NCBI GenBank assembly: GCA_964469265.1
Contig: CAYXYF010000049.1
Coordinates: forward strand, 1 to 9,109
DNA: 9,109 bases
From: JAEYZS01 sp964469265
GTDB taxonomy: Bacteria > Bdellovibrionota > Bdellovibrionia > Bdellovibrionales > JAEYZS01
Reading direction: 5' to 3'
Made by a program: the position numbers and the translations under genes. Positions within the stretch are counted from its first letter, which is position 1. Each line of letters begins with the position of its first letter. The notes below the pieces were generated by a model. That model saw nothing but the letters and a program-made list of their open reading frames with translations, had not been told where the DNA came from and searched no databases. Of the stretch, positions 1 to 7,207 are shown one piece after another.

Positions 1-2
1 GT

Positions 3-1700
3 CTTGCTCTTCTTGGTGGAATTATTTTATTGGGTGCCACGGAAGGAGTTTGGACTCTCTCTGCGGCAGTCAATGTCAACTTAGTGGAAAATCCTCTGGG
101 CATTTGGATTGCGGGGCTTATTGTTTTAGGTGCATTTACAAAGTCAGCACAATTTCCATTTCATTTCTGGCTTGGCGGGGCCATGTCTGCTCCTACTCCA
201 GCCAGCGCATTTCTTCATTCAGCGACGATGGTTAAGGCAGGTATTTATCTTTTGTACCGGCTATGGCCAATGTTGGGTGGAGTTGAAGAAGTTTCGTGGG
301 TCGTCTTTAGTGTGGGTATTATTACCTTTGTGTGGGGAGCCTTTGTTTCCTTATCACTTCTTGATCTTAAAGGAGTTTTGGCTGGGACGACCGTTGCGCA
401 TTTGGGCCTGATGGTTGCCATGATTTCTTGGCAAGACCAAAACCTGTCCACAGCACTCTATGCTCTCGTCCTATCACATGCTGCTTACAAAGCTGGATTG
501 TTTTTGTTTAGTGGTGTTATTGAAAAAATCGCAGGCACCCGACGAATTGATTTAATGAGTGGATTGAGAACGCAATCGCCCTTTGTATTCGGTGTCGGGC
601 TTTTATTGGCTGGAGCCAGTTTGGGATTACCAGGAACCCTAGCATTTTACGCAAAAGGTTTAATGGATCTTACACCACTTTGGAAATTTGCTTTGAGCAT
701 GGGATTTCTGATTCTAGGTAAGGCGGGTCTATTAGTAGCTGTGAGGCCTTTCTTAGGAACGCCCGCATCCAAAGAAAAAAGAAAGTTTAGTAAGGGGCTT
801 TTTCTTATGTGGTTACCGCCGCTGATACTTTCTTTGGTATCGTGGTTAACGGTACCTCTTGGTTTGGTGGAAGGAGTGACATGGGATCCGAAAAGTTTAG
901 CGCTTTCAGTTTTTACAGCTTTGATTACCATCGCCTTGGTGAGGCGCTGGACACCGTCTTGGCAACAAACATTTAGTCGCGGTCCTTGGTTGCAAGGTCC
1001 TAACCACTTTGACCGTGTTTGGTATACTCATTTGGATTTTGCACAAGTCATTCGGAAGATAGTTCAACCAAAGTCTTTTATTGTTTATGTTTTTACGATG
1101 ATGTTTACTTTCACAGCTGGAATGTTTTGGTTGATGTATAAACTGAAACTGCCAGATCTCGTTTTATGGCCCACTTCAATTCCTTTAGATGATGTTTTCG
1201 TTTGGCTCTCAATAGGAAAAATTGTTGCTTCAATTTTTATTCTCAAAACTGCAGTCCCACTATTGTTAGTCTTCTTTTTAGGGCTTGTGGGCTATCTTTT
1301 TGCGTTGGCACTGGCGCTTGCTGGTGCACCAGATCTCGCCATGACTCAATTTGCAGTTGAAACCTTAAGCGTGCTTGTCTTGCTTTATGCGACTAAAGGA
1401 TTCCACAAGGTGGAAGCAAGGCCTTTGCCCGTGAGATTGGTGGGTGTCGTCTTAAGCCTTTTTGCGGGCTTAGCGGTGACCGTGGCTGTTGCGATCGCCT
1501 CGCTTTCAGTTCAAGAGTCCCAGCTGCGAGATTTTTTTGCCGAAAAGAGTTTGTTAGAGGCTCACGGACGAAACGTAGTCAACGTGATCCTCGTGGACTT
1601 TCGTGCGTTTGATACGTTCGGGGAGATCACTGTTGTAGGTGTTGCAGCCCTTGGAATCTATTTGCTTCTATCATTCAGACGGGGAAGGGGGCTGTTATGA
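3..1700 (+). CDS. mrpA: Na+(K+)/H+ antiporter subunit A (MrpA/MnhA), 5'-truncated by window edge
   Basis: This is the largest subunit of the Mrp multisubunit antiporter in the inner membrane, related to NuoL of complex I. The reading frame is open to the left edge, so the gene starts outside the window. About 566 residues are visible, and roughly 175-180 N-terminal residues are probably missing, judged by where the conserved lysine lies in known MrpA. Visible landmarks are the antiporter core KSAQFPFHFWL (lysine codon at 141) followed by APTPASAFLHSATMVKAG, then LSHAAYKAGLF near 475-510. The C-terminal part has the DUF4040/MbhD-like stretch GAPDLAMTQFAVETLS near 1323 and the MbhE-like NVVNVILVDFRAFDTFGEI near 1572. 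This domain order, together with a separate mrpB, indicates a group-1 Mrp operon. One oddity is a glycine (codon 174-176) where the family normally has proline after FHFWL. The stop overlaps the mrpB start as ATGA. The TTG at 30 lies inside the gene and is not the start. Confidence 0.95.
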   Translation, partial: LALLGGIILLGATEGVWTLSAAVNVNLVENPLGIWIAGLIVLGAFTKSAQFPFHFWLGGAMSAPTPASAFLHSATMVKAGIYLLYRLWPMLGGVEEVSWVVFSVGIITFVWGAFVSLSLLDLKGVLAGTTVAHLGLMVAMISWQDQNLSTALYALVLSHAAYKAGLFLFSGVIEKIAGTRRIDLMSGLRTQSPFVFGVGLLLAGASLGLPGTLAFYAKGLMDLTPLWKFALSMGFLILGKAGLLVAVRPFLGTPASKEKRKFSKGLFLMWLPPLILSLVSWLTVPLGLVEGVTWDPKSLALSVFTALITIALVRRWTPSWQQTFSRGPWLQGPNHFDRVWYTHLDFAQVIRKIVQPKSFIVYVFTMMFTFTAGMFWLMYKLKLPDLVLWPTSIPLDDVFVWLSIGKIVASIFILKTAVPLLLVFFLGLVGYLFALALALAGAPDLAMTQFAVETLSVLVLLYATKGFHKVEARPLPVRLVGVVLSLFAGLAVTVAVAIASLSVQESQLRDFFAEKSLLEAHGRNVVNVILVDFRAFDTFGEITVVGVAALGIYLLLSFRRGRGLL

Positions 1701-2107
1701 AAAGATCCCTTATTGTCCAAGTCGGACTAAGAGCGGTTCTTCCAGCTCTGTTATTGGGCTCGTTTCTTGTATTTTGGAGAGGACATAATTTACCTGGTGG
1801 CGGATTTATCGCGGGATTAGTAGCGGGAGCAGCTTTTGCCCTCTATGGTTTTTATAATGGTGCTGAGTCATTACTCTCGCTGGTTCGTATTCGGCCGCTA
1901 ACTTATGTGGCACTAGGTCTTTTTCTTGCCTTGATAAGTGGACTTGTGGGTGCGTTTGCAGCTGGTGCTCCGTTCAAAGGAGTTTGGGCGCACTTACCCA
2001 TCCTTGGGCCCATTGGAACTCCACTCATTTTTGATTTCGGTGTTTACCTTCTGGTGACAGGCTTTGTTCTTGTATTCATCGTTGGAACTTTGCAGGAGGA
2101 GAAATGA
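1697..2107 (+). CDS. mrpB: Na+(K+)/H+ antiporter subunit B (MrpB/MnhB)
   Basis: This 136-residue integral membrane subunit of the Mrp complex belongs to the MnhB family. It has the hallmark GHNLPGGGFIAGL at residues 29-41 and a C-terminal GTPLIFDFGVYLLVTG at 107-122. About four hydrophobic segments are visible, at roughly 13-27, 36-52, 69-90 and 107-131. The length is close to typical MrpB (about 140 residues), so it looks complete. The ATG overlaps the mrpA stop by four bases and follows a strong purine-rich ribosome site, GGGGAAGGGGG, at 1681-1691. A separate MrpB rather than an A-B fusion fits group-1 operons. The exact role of MrpB in ion transport is not settled; it is required for complex function in characterised systems. 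Confidence 0.95.
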   Translation: MKRSLIVQVGLRAVLPALLLGSFLVFWRGHNLPGGGFIAGLVAGAAFALYGFYNGAESLLSLVRIRPLTYVALGLFLALISGLVGAFAAGAPFKGVWAHLPILGPIGTPLIFDFGVYLLVTGFVLVFIVGTLQEEK

Positions 2108-2451
2108 TTACCTTTATGAGTCTAGCTTGTGGGTTTATGACTGCAATAGGAACATATCTTTTATTCCGCCGAAGACTTTTTGATTTTTTAATTGGGATCA
2201 CGCTTATCAGTCATGCTGTCAACTTGGGGATATTCGTTTCCACTAATCCCGTGAGCGGGCTGCCGCCGATCATTTCTCTTGGTGAGGAGACGTTAGCAAA
2301 GGCTACCATGGACCCTGTTCCGCAAGCTTTGATCTTAACTGCCATCGTTATTGGGTTTGGTACGGTGACGTTGTTAGCTGTTTTATTCCGCACATCTTTG
2401 TCTCGTTCCAACATACACAATATGGAAAGCGTGGAAGAAGGATCTAACTGA
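2104..2451 (+). CDS. mrpC: Na+(K+)/H+ antiporter subunit C (MrpC/MnhC, NuoK-like)
   Basis: This 115-residue membrane protein is the NuoK-like subunit of the Mrp complex. Three hydrophobic helices are visible (about 3-20, 27-46 and 74-95). The family signature DPVPQALILTAIVIGFG lies at residues 70-86, and the second helix reads FLIGITLISHAVNLGIF. The length matches the family. The start forms ATGA with the mrpB stop and is preceded by a near-perfect Shine-Dalgarno AGGAGG ending a few bases upstream. The C-terminal tail of about 20 residues is polar and acidic. The stop overlaps the mrpD ATG by one base (TGATG), so reinitiation is likely. Confidence 0.95.
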   Translation: MITFMSLACGFMTAIGTYLLFRRRLFDFLIGITLISHAVNLGIFVSTNPVSGLPPIISLGEETLAKATMDPVPQALILTAIVIGFGTVTLLAVLFRTSLSRSNIHNMESVEEGSN

Positions 2452-3956
2452 TGGCAGTTCTTCCAGTTCTTCCAGTACTTCTAGCTATTGCACTTGCTTG
2501 CCTCTCCTACGGAGTTCGAAACTTTAAATGGGGTTCTGCACTCATGGTGGTTGGCAGCGGCTTGCAAGTCATCTTGGCGAGCTTTCTTGTCTATTGGACA
2601 GTGTCTCATGAGCAAGTTTTGCAAACTTCACTTGGCGGGTGGTCTGCACCTTTTGGAATCTCATTTTATCTTGATAGCTTTTCATCTCTTATGATTTGGA
2701 TTAGCTCTTTCATATTCTTTGCCGTTCATCTTTATTCGTTGGCAGGACCCGAGGCCGAGCAGCGCTTCTGGGCCCATAACATCTGTTGGAACACTTTAGC
2801 TGCGGGTGTGTTCGGTGCATTTTCAACCAACGATTTGTTTAATTTATTTGTTTGGTTTGAGGTCTTGCTCTTTTCTTCTTACGTTTTGTTTACGTGGTCA
2901 TTCGCCGATGAGAATGCCTCACGGGAAACAAGAGTCCATGGACGAAAAGGGCTGATTACGTACATGGTTCTTAATGTTCTCGGTTCTTCAATATTTTTGT
3001 TGGGTTTAGGAATGCTATATTCTGCAACGGGAACGCTGAATTTTTCGGACCTCATGCGACTCACGATTAATGAAGTTTCACCAGCTATGCAGCTTTCAGG
3101 ATTTTGTTTGCTGTTTGCGTTTGCTCTGAAGGCGGGGCTTTTTCCGCTTTTCAATTGGTTACCCGCATCTTATCCCTTCGGACCCGTTTCAAGCGTTGCT
3201 CTTTTTGCAGGACTTTTAACAAAAGTTGGCATCTATGCTTTAGTGCGTTTTTTCTTACCCACATCGCCCTTGTCAGCAGACTGGGTTTTTACCGCGGTAT
3301 TAATTAGTGCCAACATTACAATGCTCGTGGGGGTCTATGGCGCTGCAACGAAAAACTCACTCCGCATGATTCTTTCATTCCATATTGTGAGTCAAGTAGG
3401 CTATATGGCACTAGGCTTTGCCATAGGAACGGCAACAGCGCTGTCTGCAACTATTTTTTATTTCTTACATCACATGGTGGTGAAGACAAACCTCTTTTTG
3501 ATTGCGGGTGCTATAATAAAAATAAGAGGAACGGATGAGTTAAAAAACTTGGGCGGATTATTTAAAACAAACCCATGGTTGGCGAGCGCCTTTGCTGTAT
3601 CGGCTCTGTCCTTGGCTGGACTTCCGCCGTTTTCAGGATTTTGGGCGAAATTTTTTATACTTTATTCTGCTGCAGAATCGGCTCATTATGTAAGCCTTGG
3701 AGTCGGGCTTTTTGTAGGATTATTTACAGTCTTTTCGATGTTAAAAATTTGGAGTAAGGGATTCTTAAAGCCTGCGACGATATTTACAAGAGTTAAAATT
3801 CCGTTGCCATACATTTGTGCTATATTAATACTTACACTTTGGACAATTGGTTTAGGATTGTTTCCGCACATTCTGACTAACATTTCTGATTTCGCGGCGA
3901 CTCAGCTGCTGGATCCTAAAAATTATCTTAATACCTTGCAAGGACTGCCGAAATGA
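2451..3956 (+). CDS. mrpD: Na+(K+)/H+ antiporter subunit D (MrpD/MnhD, NuoN/NuoL-like)
   Basis: This 501-residue polytopic membrane protein of the proton-conducting transporter family (NuoL/M/N-like) is full length for MrpD. Key features are NDLFNLFVWFEVLL at 127-140 with the conserved membrane glutamate at E137, FALKAGLFPLFNWLP at 224-238 with the conserved lysine K227, and TKVGIYALVRFF shortly after. In characterised antiporters the equivalent glutamate and lysine are needed for coupled transport. A histidine pair (YFLHHMVVKTNLF) and LAGLPPFSGFWAKFF further on also match the family. The ATG overlaps the mrpC stop by one base and has AAGGA at 2438-2442, eight bases upstream. The codons after the start contain a short repeated GTTCTTCCA giving VLPVLPVLL. 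Confidence 0.96.
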   Translation: MAVLPVLPVLLAIALACLSYGVRNFKWGSALMVVGSGLQVILASFLVYWTVSHEQVLQTSLGGWSAPFGISFYLDSFSSLMIWISSFIFFAVHLYSLAGPEAEQRFWAHNICWNTLAAGVFGAFSTNDLFNLFVWFEVLLFSSYVLFTWSFADENASRETRVHGRKGLITYMVLNVLGSSIFLLGLGMLYSATGTLNFSDLMRLTINEVSPAMQLSGFCLLFAFALKAGLFPLFNWLPASYPFGPVSSVALFAGLLTKVGIYALVRFFLPTSPLSADWVFTAVLISANITMLVGVYGAATKNSLRMILSFHIVSQVGYMALGFAIGTATALSATIFYFLHHMVVKTNLFLIAGAIIKIRGTDELKNLGGLFKTNPWLASAFAVSALSLAGLPPFSGFWAKFFILYSAAESAHYVSLGVGLFVGLFTVFSMLKIWSKGFLKPATIFTRVKIPLPYICAILILTLWTIGLGLFPHILTNISDFAATQLLDPKNYLNTLQGLPK

Positions 3957-4276
3957 TTTTAATCCGAATCCTGAGTTTGTTCGTGCTTTATTTTAAAGAA
4001 GTTGTTGTAGCGAACTTGGAGCTTGCAAGGCTGGTACTGTGGAAGCCACACGTCATTACGCCCGCTCTTGTTAAAATACCACTGGATATAAAATCAGATC
4101 ACGGAATATTTCTTTTAGGTTCGATGATCACTTTAACTCCAGGGACTCTACTCATTGACGTATCTATTGATCGAAAGTTTGTTTATGTGCATATTACTCA
4201 CACGTCGGATCCTCAAAGTGTAGTTGATTTTATTAAGACAAAATTTGAAAAAAAACTATTGGAGATAGGATGTTAA
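3953..4276 (+). CDS. mrpE: Na+(K+)/H+ antiporter subunit E (MrpE/MnhE), short form
   Basis: This is the Mrp subunit E, required in characterised systems for a stable, active complex. The protein is 107 residues, while well-studied MrpE proteins are about 160. The visible part matches the family's C-terminal two thirds: an N-terminal hydrophobic helix leading into YFKEVVVANLELARLVL, then PALVKIPLDIKSD, and the signature SMITLTPGTLLIDVSID, then YVHIT. The usual first two membrane helices (about 50 residues) are absent. The start is supported by the ATGA overlap with the mrpD stop and by AAGGA at 3940-3944, eight bases upstream, so the short form seems genuine rather than a missed start. The stop lies inside mrpF, giving a seven-base overlap. 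The subunit identity is firm; the effect of the missing N terminus is unknown. Confidence 0.9.
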   Translation: MILIRILSLFVLYFKEVVVANLELARLVLWKPHVITPALVKIPLDIKSDHGIFLLGSMITLTPGTLLIDVSIDRKFVYVHITHTSDPQSVVDFIKTKFEKKLLEIGC

Positions 4277-4536
4277 ATTTTGTTCTAATCCTCTCATTCA
4301 CAGTTATGATAATGGCACTGCTATTTGGAATCATTCGATTGTATCAGGGGCCAGGGGCTGTGGACCGAGTGATTATTTTTGAATTATTCACATCCATCGC
4401 AGTAGGAATGATGGCTATAGCTTTTCTGTGGCTCAACGTTGAGACAATGTTAGATGTGGGACTTTTACTGAGTATTGTTGCGTTCGTTGGCACCATTAGC
4501 TATGCCAGATACATCGAAGGGAGAGAGAGAGAATGA
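4270..4536 (+). CDS. mrpF: Na+(K+)/H+ antiporter subunit F (MrpF/MnhF)
   Basis: This 88-residue membrane subunit of the Mrp complex has about three hydrophobic helices (2-24, 36-54 and 60-78). Family marks are RLYQGPGAVDRV at 23-34 with conserved D32, and MLDVGLLLSIVAFVGTISYARY at 60-81, written here as MLDVGLLLS plus AFVGTISYARY, with D62. The position where the family often has a second aspartate after DRVVAL reads glutamate (E38). Length is normal. The ATG lies seven bases inside mrpE, with GGAG at 4261-4264 as the ribosome site. The end of the gene is a (GA)6 run that also serves as the purine-rich site for mrpG. Confidence 0.93.
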   Translation: MLNFVLILSFTVMIMALLFGIIRLYQGPGAVDRVIIFELFTSIAVGMMAIAFLWLNVETMLDVGLLLSIVAFVGTISYARYIEGRERE

Positions 4537-4874
4537 TTCATGAAGTAATTGTTTCTTTATTCCTCTTGGGCGGTGTTGGGTTAATTCTTATTGCAGCATT
4601 GGGAGCGCTACGCTTTGGAGATGTGCTCACTCGCATGGCAGCGGTATCTAAAGCTTCCACTCTGGGTTTAACTCTTTTATTTTTAGCGGTCATTGTAGAG
4701 TCCATGGCGCTACAGGTGACGTTAAAGGCTATTGCCACAATTGCAATGCTTTGGCTGTCTGCACCGATGGCAGCGCATTTAGTGGGGCGTGCAGCAATTC
4801 TTAAAGATGAAAAGCTAAAACCAACCACGCAAGGTCTCGAGTTGATCGACGAAATAAAAAAGAACGTAGAGTGA
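4533..4874 (+). CDS. mrpG: Na+(K+)/H+ antiporter subunit G (MrpG/MnhG)
   Basis: This 113-residue membrane protein is the last subunit of the operon. It shows three hydrophobic segments and the MnhG/PhaG pattern: LGALRFGDVLTRMAAVSKAS followed by TLGLTLLFL, then LKAIATIAMLWLSAPMAAHLVGRAA. A polar tail of about 22 residues follows. The ATG forms ATGA with the mrpF stop and sits behind a GGGAGAGAGAGAGA tract. The order A-B-C-D-E-F-G is the canonical group-1 order, which supports all seven assignments. The gene ends two bases before the stop codon of the opposing ABC permease gene, and no hairpin terminator is visible in that space, so the operon transcript probably runs into the opposing gene. 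Confidence 0.94.
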   Translation: MIHEVIVSLFLLGGVGLILIAALGALRFGDVLTRMAAVSKASTLGLTLLFLAVIVESMALQVTLKAIATIAMLWLSAPMAAHLVGRAAILKDEKLKPTTQGLELIDEIKKNVE

Positions 4875-4876
4875 CT

Positions 4877-6100
4877 TTAAACCCGCAGAGTCTTATGAGC
4901 ATCTAGCCGGTAGGCTCTCCGAATGGGTATCAGAATCGATAGTAAGATACAGAATAAGCTTGCTATCCATACGGGATAACTCTTGATGAGGCTGATATTG
5001 ACCAAGGAAGGCGGCGGCAAGCCTTCTTCTAAAAGACTTCTTAAAATTGGAAATCCTAATCCATCAAGGCCAATTCCGAGCGCGATTCCTAAAATGCCAA
5101 GTATCAAGGCTTCAGATAGTAAAAGCATGGCGATTTCTTTTTTAAGATAACCTAAAGCATTTAAAATTGCGATTTGCATTCGCATTGAATCGAACTTTAA
5201 AACAAAGGCTGAGCTCATCACTAAGACACTAAGAAAAATAATAATCCCGCTCATTGTAAATCCCAGTGTCTGGGTTTGATTTGTTAATAGCGCTAATCTT
5301 TCGCGCTCTTTTTGAACATCAATGGCTTGAGCAACTGTTCTCGTATTAATGAATGTTTGAAAGTTCGGAATAAACCGAGGGTTCATATCAACCAAGTAGT
5401 AGTGAAGGACGTTTGGTCCCCAAGAAGAAGCAGGTCTTACAAGCTGCGGGTATTGCTTAAATGTTTCATGGGCAAGGTCAAGGCTCGTGAACGCAAGGTA
5501 GTCCCATTTGCTTTGAAGGGGTTTTAAAATGCCTGTGACAGTGACTTCAACAGTAGAAAGATTTTGGTGATCAAAGATCCATGGTGTGATTTTGAACTGA
5601 CTTCCCAGCTGGAGACTGTGTTTTTTTGCAAACTCATGTCCCAAAACAATATCATTTAAACCTTGAAACACTCTGCCGTTGAGTCCTTGAGATTTATCAT
5701 GGAAAAATCTTTCATTGGTGCCAACAACTCGAGAGTTTTTGTTTTTTGCAAAGTAAACAAAAGGAATAATTTTTTCGATCTGATTACTGTGTGAAACACT
5801 CCCGTCCTCATGAGCAATGCTTTGTCTGGCTTCTAAACTTTTAAAAAGTTGGTAAGGAAGAAAAGATGGGAAATCTCCCTCTGCGCTCAAGCTGCCGAGA
5901 AGAATGTCGATTCCTCCTGCTTTTGCACCAACAACTACCGTTGGGCCCTTGGCCATTGTTTCAAATCTTGATTCTGAAAGAAGATAGAGGCGTAATAAAA
6001 TTCCTGCACTTGCAACAGATAAGGTGATTGCCAAGACAGTCATGGTACTGACAAAAACTTTCCGTTGAATTCCTAGTAGGGCCAGTTTCCACATGTTCAT
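4877..6100 (-). CDS. ABC transporter permease, FtsX/MacB (LolC-like) type
   Basis: This is an inner-membrane permease subunit of an ABC complex of the MacB/LolCE/FtsX superfamily, 407 residues from the ATG at 6100. It has the typical layout of one N-terminal helix (about 16-38), a large extracytoplasmic domain (about 45-275) and three C-terminal helices (about 278-303, 324-350 and 373-392). The last block contains the FtsX-domain pattern MRMQIAILNALGYLKKEI and then LLLSEALILGILGIALG. The stretch TVVVGAKAGGIDILLGSL soon after helix 1 resembles the VVGAKGSPLQLVL motif seen in many uncharacterised Gram-negative permeases of this type. An in-frame TTG at 6106 is also possible, but the ATG forms ATGA with the ATPase stop and has GAGGA at 6110-6114, nine bases upstream, so it is preferred. 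The substrate is unknown; such pairs move lipoproteins, peptides or drugs, or transmit force to periplasmic partners. Confidence 0.9.
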   Translation of the reverse strand: MNMWKLALLGIQRKVFVSTMTVLAITLSVASAGILLRLYLLSESRFETMAKGPTVVVGAKAGGIDILLGSLSAEGDFPSFLPYQLFKSLEARQSIAHEDGSVSHSNQIEKIIPFVYFAKNKNSRVVGTNERFFHDKSQGLNGRVFQGLNDIVLGHEFAKKHSLQLGSQFKITPWIFDHQNLSTVEVTVTGILKPLQSKWDYLAFTSLDLAHETFKQYPQLVRPASSWGPNVLHYYLVDMNPRFIPNFQTFINTRTVAQAIDVQKERERLALLTNQTQTLGFTMSGIIIFLSVLVMSSAFVLKFDSMRMQIAILNALGYLKKEIAMLLLSEALILGILGIALGIGLDGLGFPILRSLLEEGLPPPSLVNISLIKSYPVWIASLFCILLSILIPIRRAYRLDAHKTLRV

Positions 6101-6732
6101 TGACAAACATCCTCAAACTGAATTTTCTTATCAAAGTAAGACTCAACTCGGTGATCATGGCTTACAAAAATCAAAGTTCTTTCTTTGGTGGATTCAAAAA
6201 TCTGTGACATAATTTTATCAGCATTTTTGTGATCTAAGCTTGAGGTCACTTCGTCGGCCAAGATTATTTGACCAGGATTAAGTAGAGCCCGTGCGACAGC
6301 AATGCGCTGCTGTTCACCTTGGCTGAGCTGAGATGCGAGTTTTTTGCGATGGTTCTGCATCTCGAATACTTCTAAGATAGCTTCGATTCGTTCTGTGCTA
6401 ACTGCAGTAAATTGTCCGAGGGAAAGATTTTCTTCAATCGTTAAATGTTCAATGAGGTTAAGCTTTTGAAAAATAAAGCTAATAAATTTTCTTCGAAAAA
6501 GCGCAGACTCATTTGGCGACATACTATGAAGGGGATGATCATCCCATAAAATCTCGCCAGCCTGGGGCCTTATCAGACCAGATATAAGATTTAGAAAGCT
6601 GGTCTTTCCTTTCCCACTAGGGCCTTGAATCAAAACATTGGATTTGGATGAAACTTCAAGCCGGGGAATCACCAAAAGCTGATCCGCAATGCCAGAGGGC
6701 GAAAAATGTGTGTCGGTTAACCTCAGTTTCAT
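6097..6732 (-). CDS. ABC transporter ATP-binding protein, LolD/MacB-like
   Basis: This 211-residue cytoplasmic ATPase powers the adjacent FtsX-type permease. The motifs are in the expected order: Walker A GPSGKGKT at 37-44, Q-loop glutamine Q89 in FIFQKLNLIEHLTIEENL, ABC signature LSQGEQQR at 136-143, Walker B IILADE at 156-161 with catalytic E161, D-loop SSLD at 164-167, and switch histidine H192 in FVSHD. All catalytic residues are present. Two motifs deviate: the signature is LSQGE instead of LSGGQ, and DEVTSSLD replaces the usual DEPTGNLD. The protein is slightly shorter than typical LolD (about 225-235). The ATG at 6732 gives the normal spacing to Walker A, but the bases upstream on the coding strand are pyrimidine-rich with no Shine-Dalgarno. 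The stop overlaps the permease ATG. Confidence 0.93.
   Translation of the reverse strand: MKLRLTDTHFSPSGIADQLLVIPRLEVSSKSNVLIQGPSGKGKTSFLNLISGLIRPQAGEILWDDHPLHSMSPNESALFRRKFISFIFQKLNLIEHLTIEENLSLGQFTAVSTERIEAILEVFEMQNHRKKLASQLSQGEQQRIAVARALLNPGQIILADEVTSSLDHKNADKIMSQIFESTKERTLIFVSHDHRVESYFDKKIQFEDVCQ
6110..6114 (-). promoter_or_regulatory. ribosome binding site deciding the ABC permease start
   Basis: GAGGA on the minus strand lies nine bases upstream of the ATG at 6100 and only three bases from the alternative TTG at 6106. The spacing favours the ATG, which also forms the ATGA overlap with the ATPase stop. Confidence 0.6.
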
Positions 6733-6790
6733 CGGAAAAAGGATAGGAAAGATTTAAAGCGGAGACAAGAGATTTCGGTATATCCTGCTT

Positions 6791-7204
6791 TTATTGACAG
6801 TAGTTTCTACTTAAAATCGGTATTACAGATTTCATTGACCTGCTTTCATGTCTGACATGGTCAAGCACGACAAGTTTTACCATAGCTGTTGAAGCATTCA
6901 TGTACGGATCAAATGACGTGTTGATGTATGAATATAGAAGCTGCTGGTATTGTTCAACTCCCAGGTCAAACTGAGTAATAGTCTTTTTAAGTTCAGCAGT
7001 ATAAGAACATTTTTTATCAAAAGGAACTGATTCTGAATGAAGTGCGTTGTATAGTGTTCGTGCACGTTGAAGCTCAGCCCCTAAATCTTTTTCGAACATT
7101 CGAATAATCTGCGCTGATTCGGATAATTCCTCTGAAGAATGCGCACTGGCTTGCGAAAGACTTAAGCCCAATAAGACTATCGTTATAATTACTAAAGTTT
7201 TCAT
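6791..7204 (-). CDS. small secreted protein of unknown function
   Basis: This protein is not recognised. The 137-residue product begins with a clear Sec signal peptide (MKTLVIITIVLLGLSLS), with likely cleavage after ASA at residue 21, giving a mature chain of about 116 residues. The mature part is largely helical in character and charged. It has two cysteines, C66 and C136 (the penultimate residue), which could form a disulfide in the periplasm. The ATG at 7204 has AGAGGGA just upstream and a TATAAT box 28 bases further on, so the start is well supported. It lies 58 bases upstream of the ABC ATPase on the same strand, with no obvious terminator between them. It could therefore be co-transcribed with the transporter and act as a periplasmic partner, but that is inference from position only. 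Confidence 0.75.
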   Translation of the reverse strand: MKTLVIITIVLLGLSLSQASAHSSEELSESAQIIRMFEKDLGAELQRARTLYNALHSESVPFDKKCSYTAELKKTITQFDLGVEQYQQLLYSYINTSFDPYMNASTAMVKLVVLDHVRHESRSMKSVIPILSRNYCQ

Positions 7205-7207
7205 ACG

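Noticed and set aside
5312..5527. Plus-strand 71-residue open frame inside the ABC permease gene
   Set aside because: It is opposite a gene with clear domains, and its translation resembles no known protein.
6101..6106. TTG start for the ABC permease
   Set aside because: The GAGGA site would be only three bases away, whereas the ATG at 6100 has nine-base spacing and the ATGA overlap.
6740..6786. Inverted repeat AGGATA/TATCCT between the secreted-protein and ATPase genes
   Set aside because: Six-base arms separated by more than 30 bases and no following T-run make a terminator unlikely.
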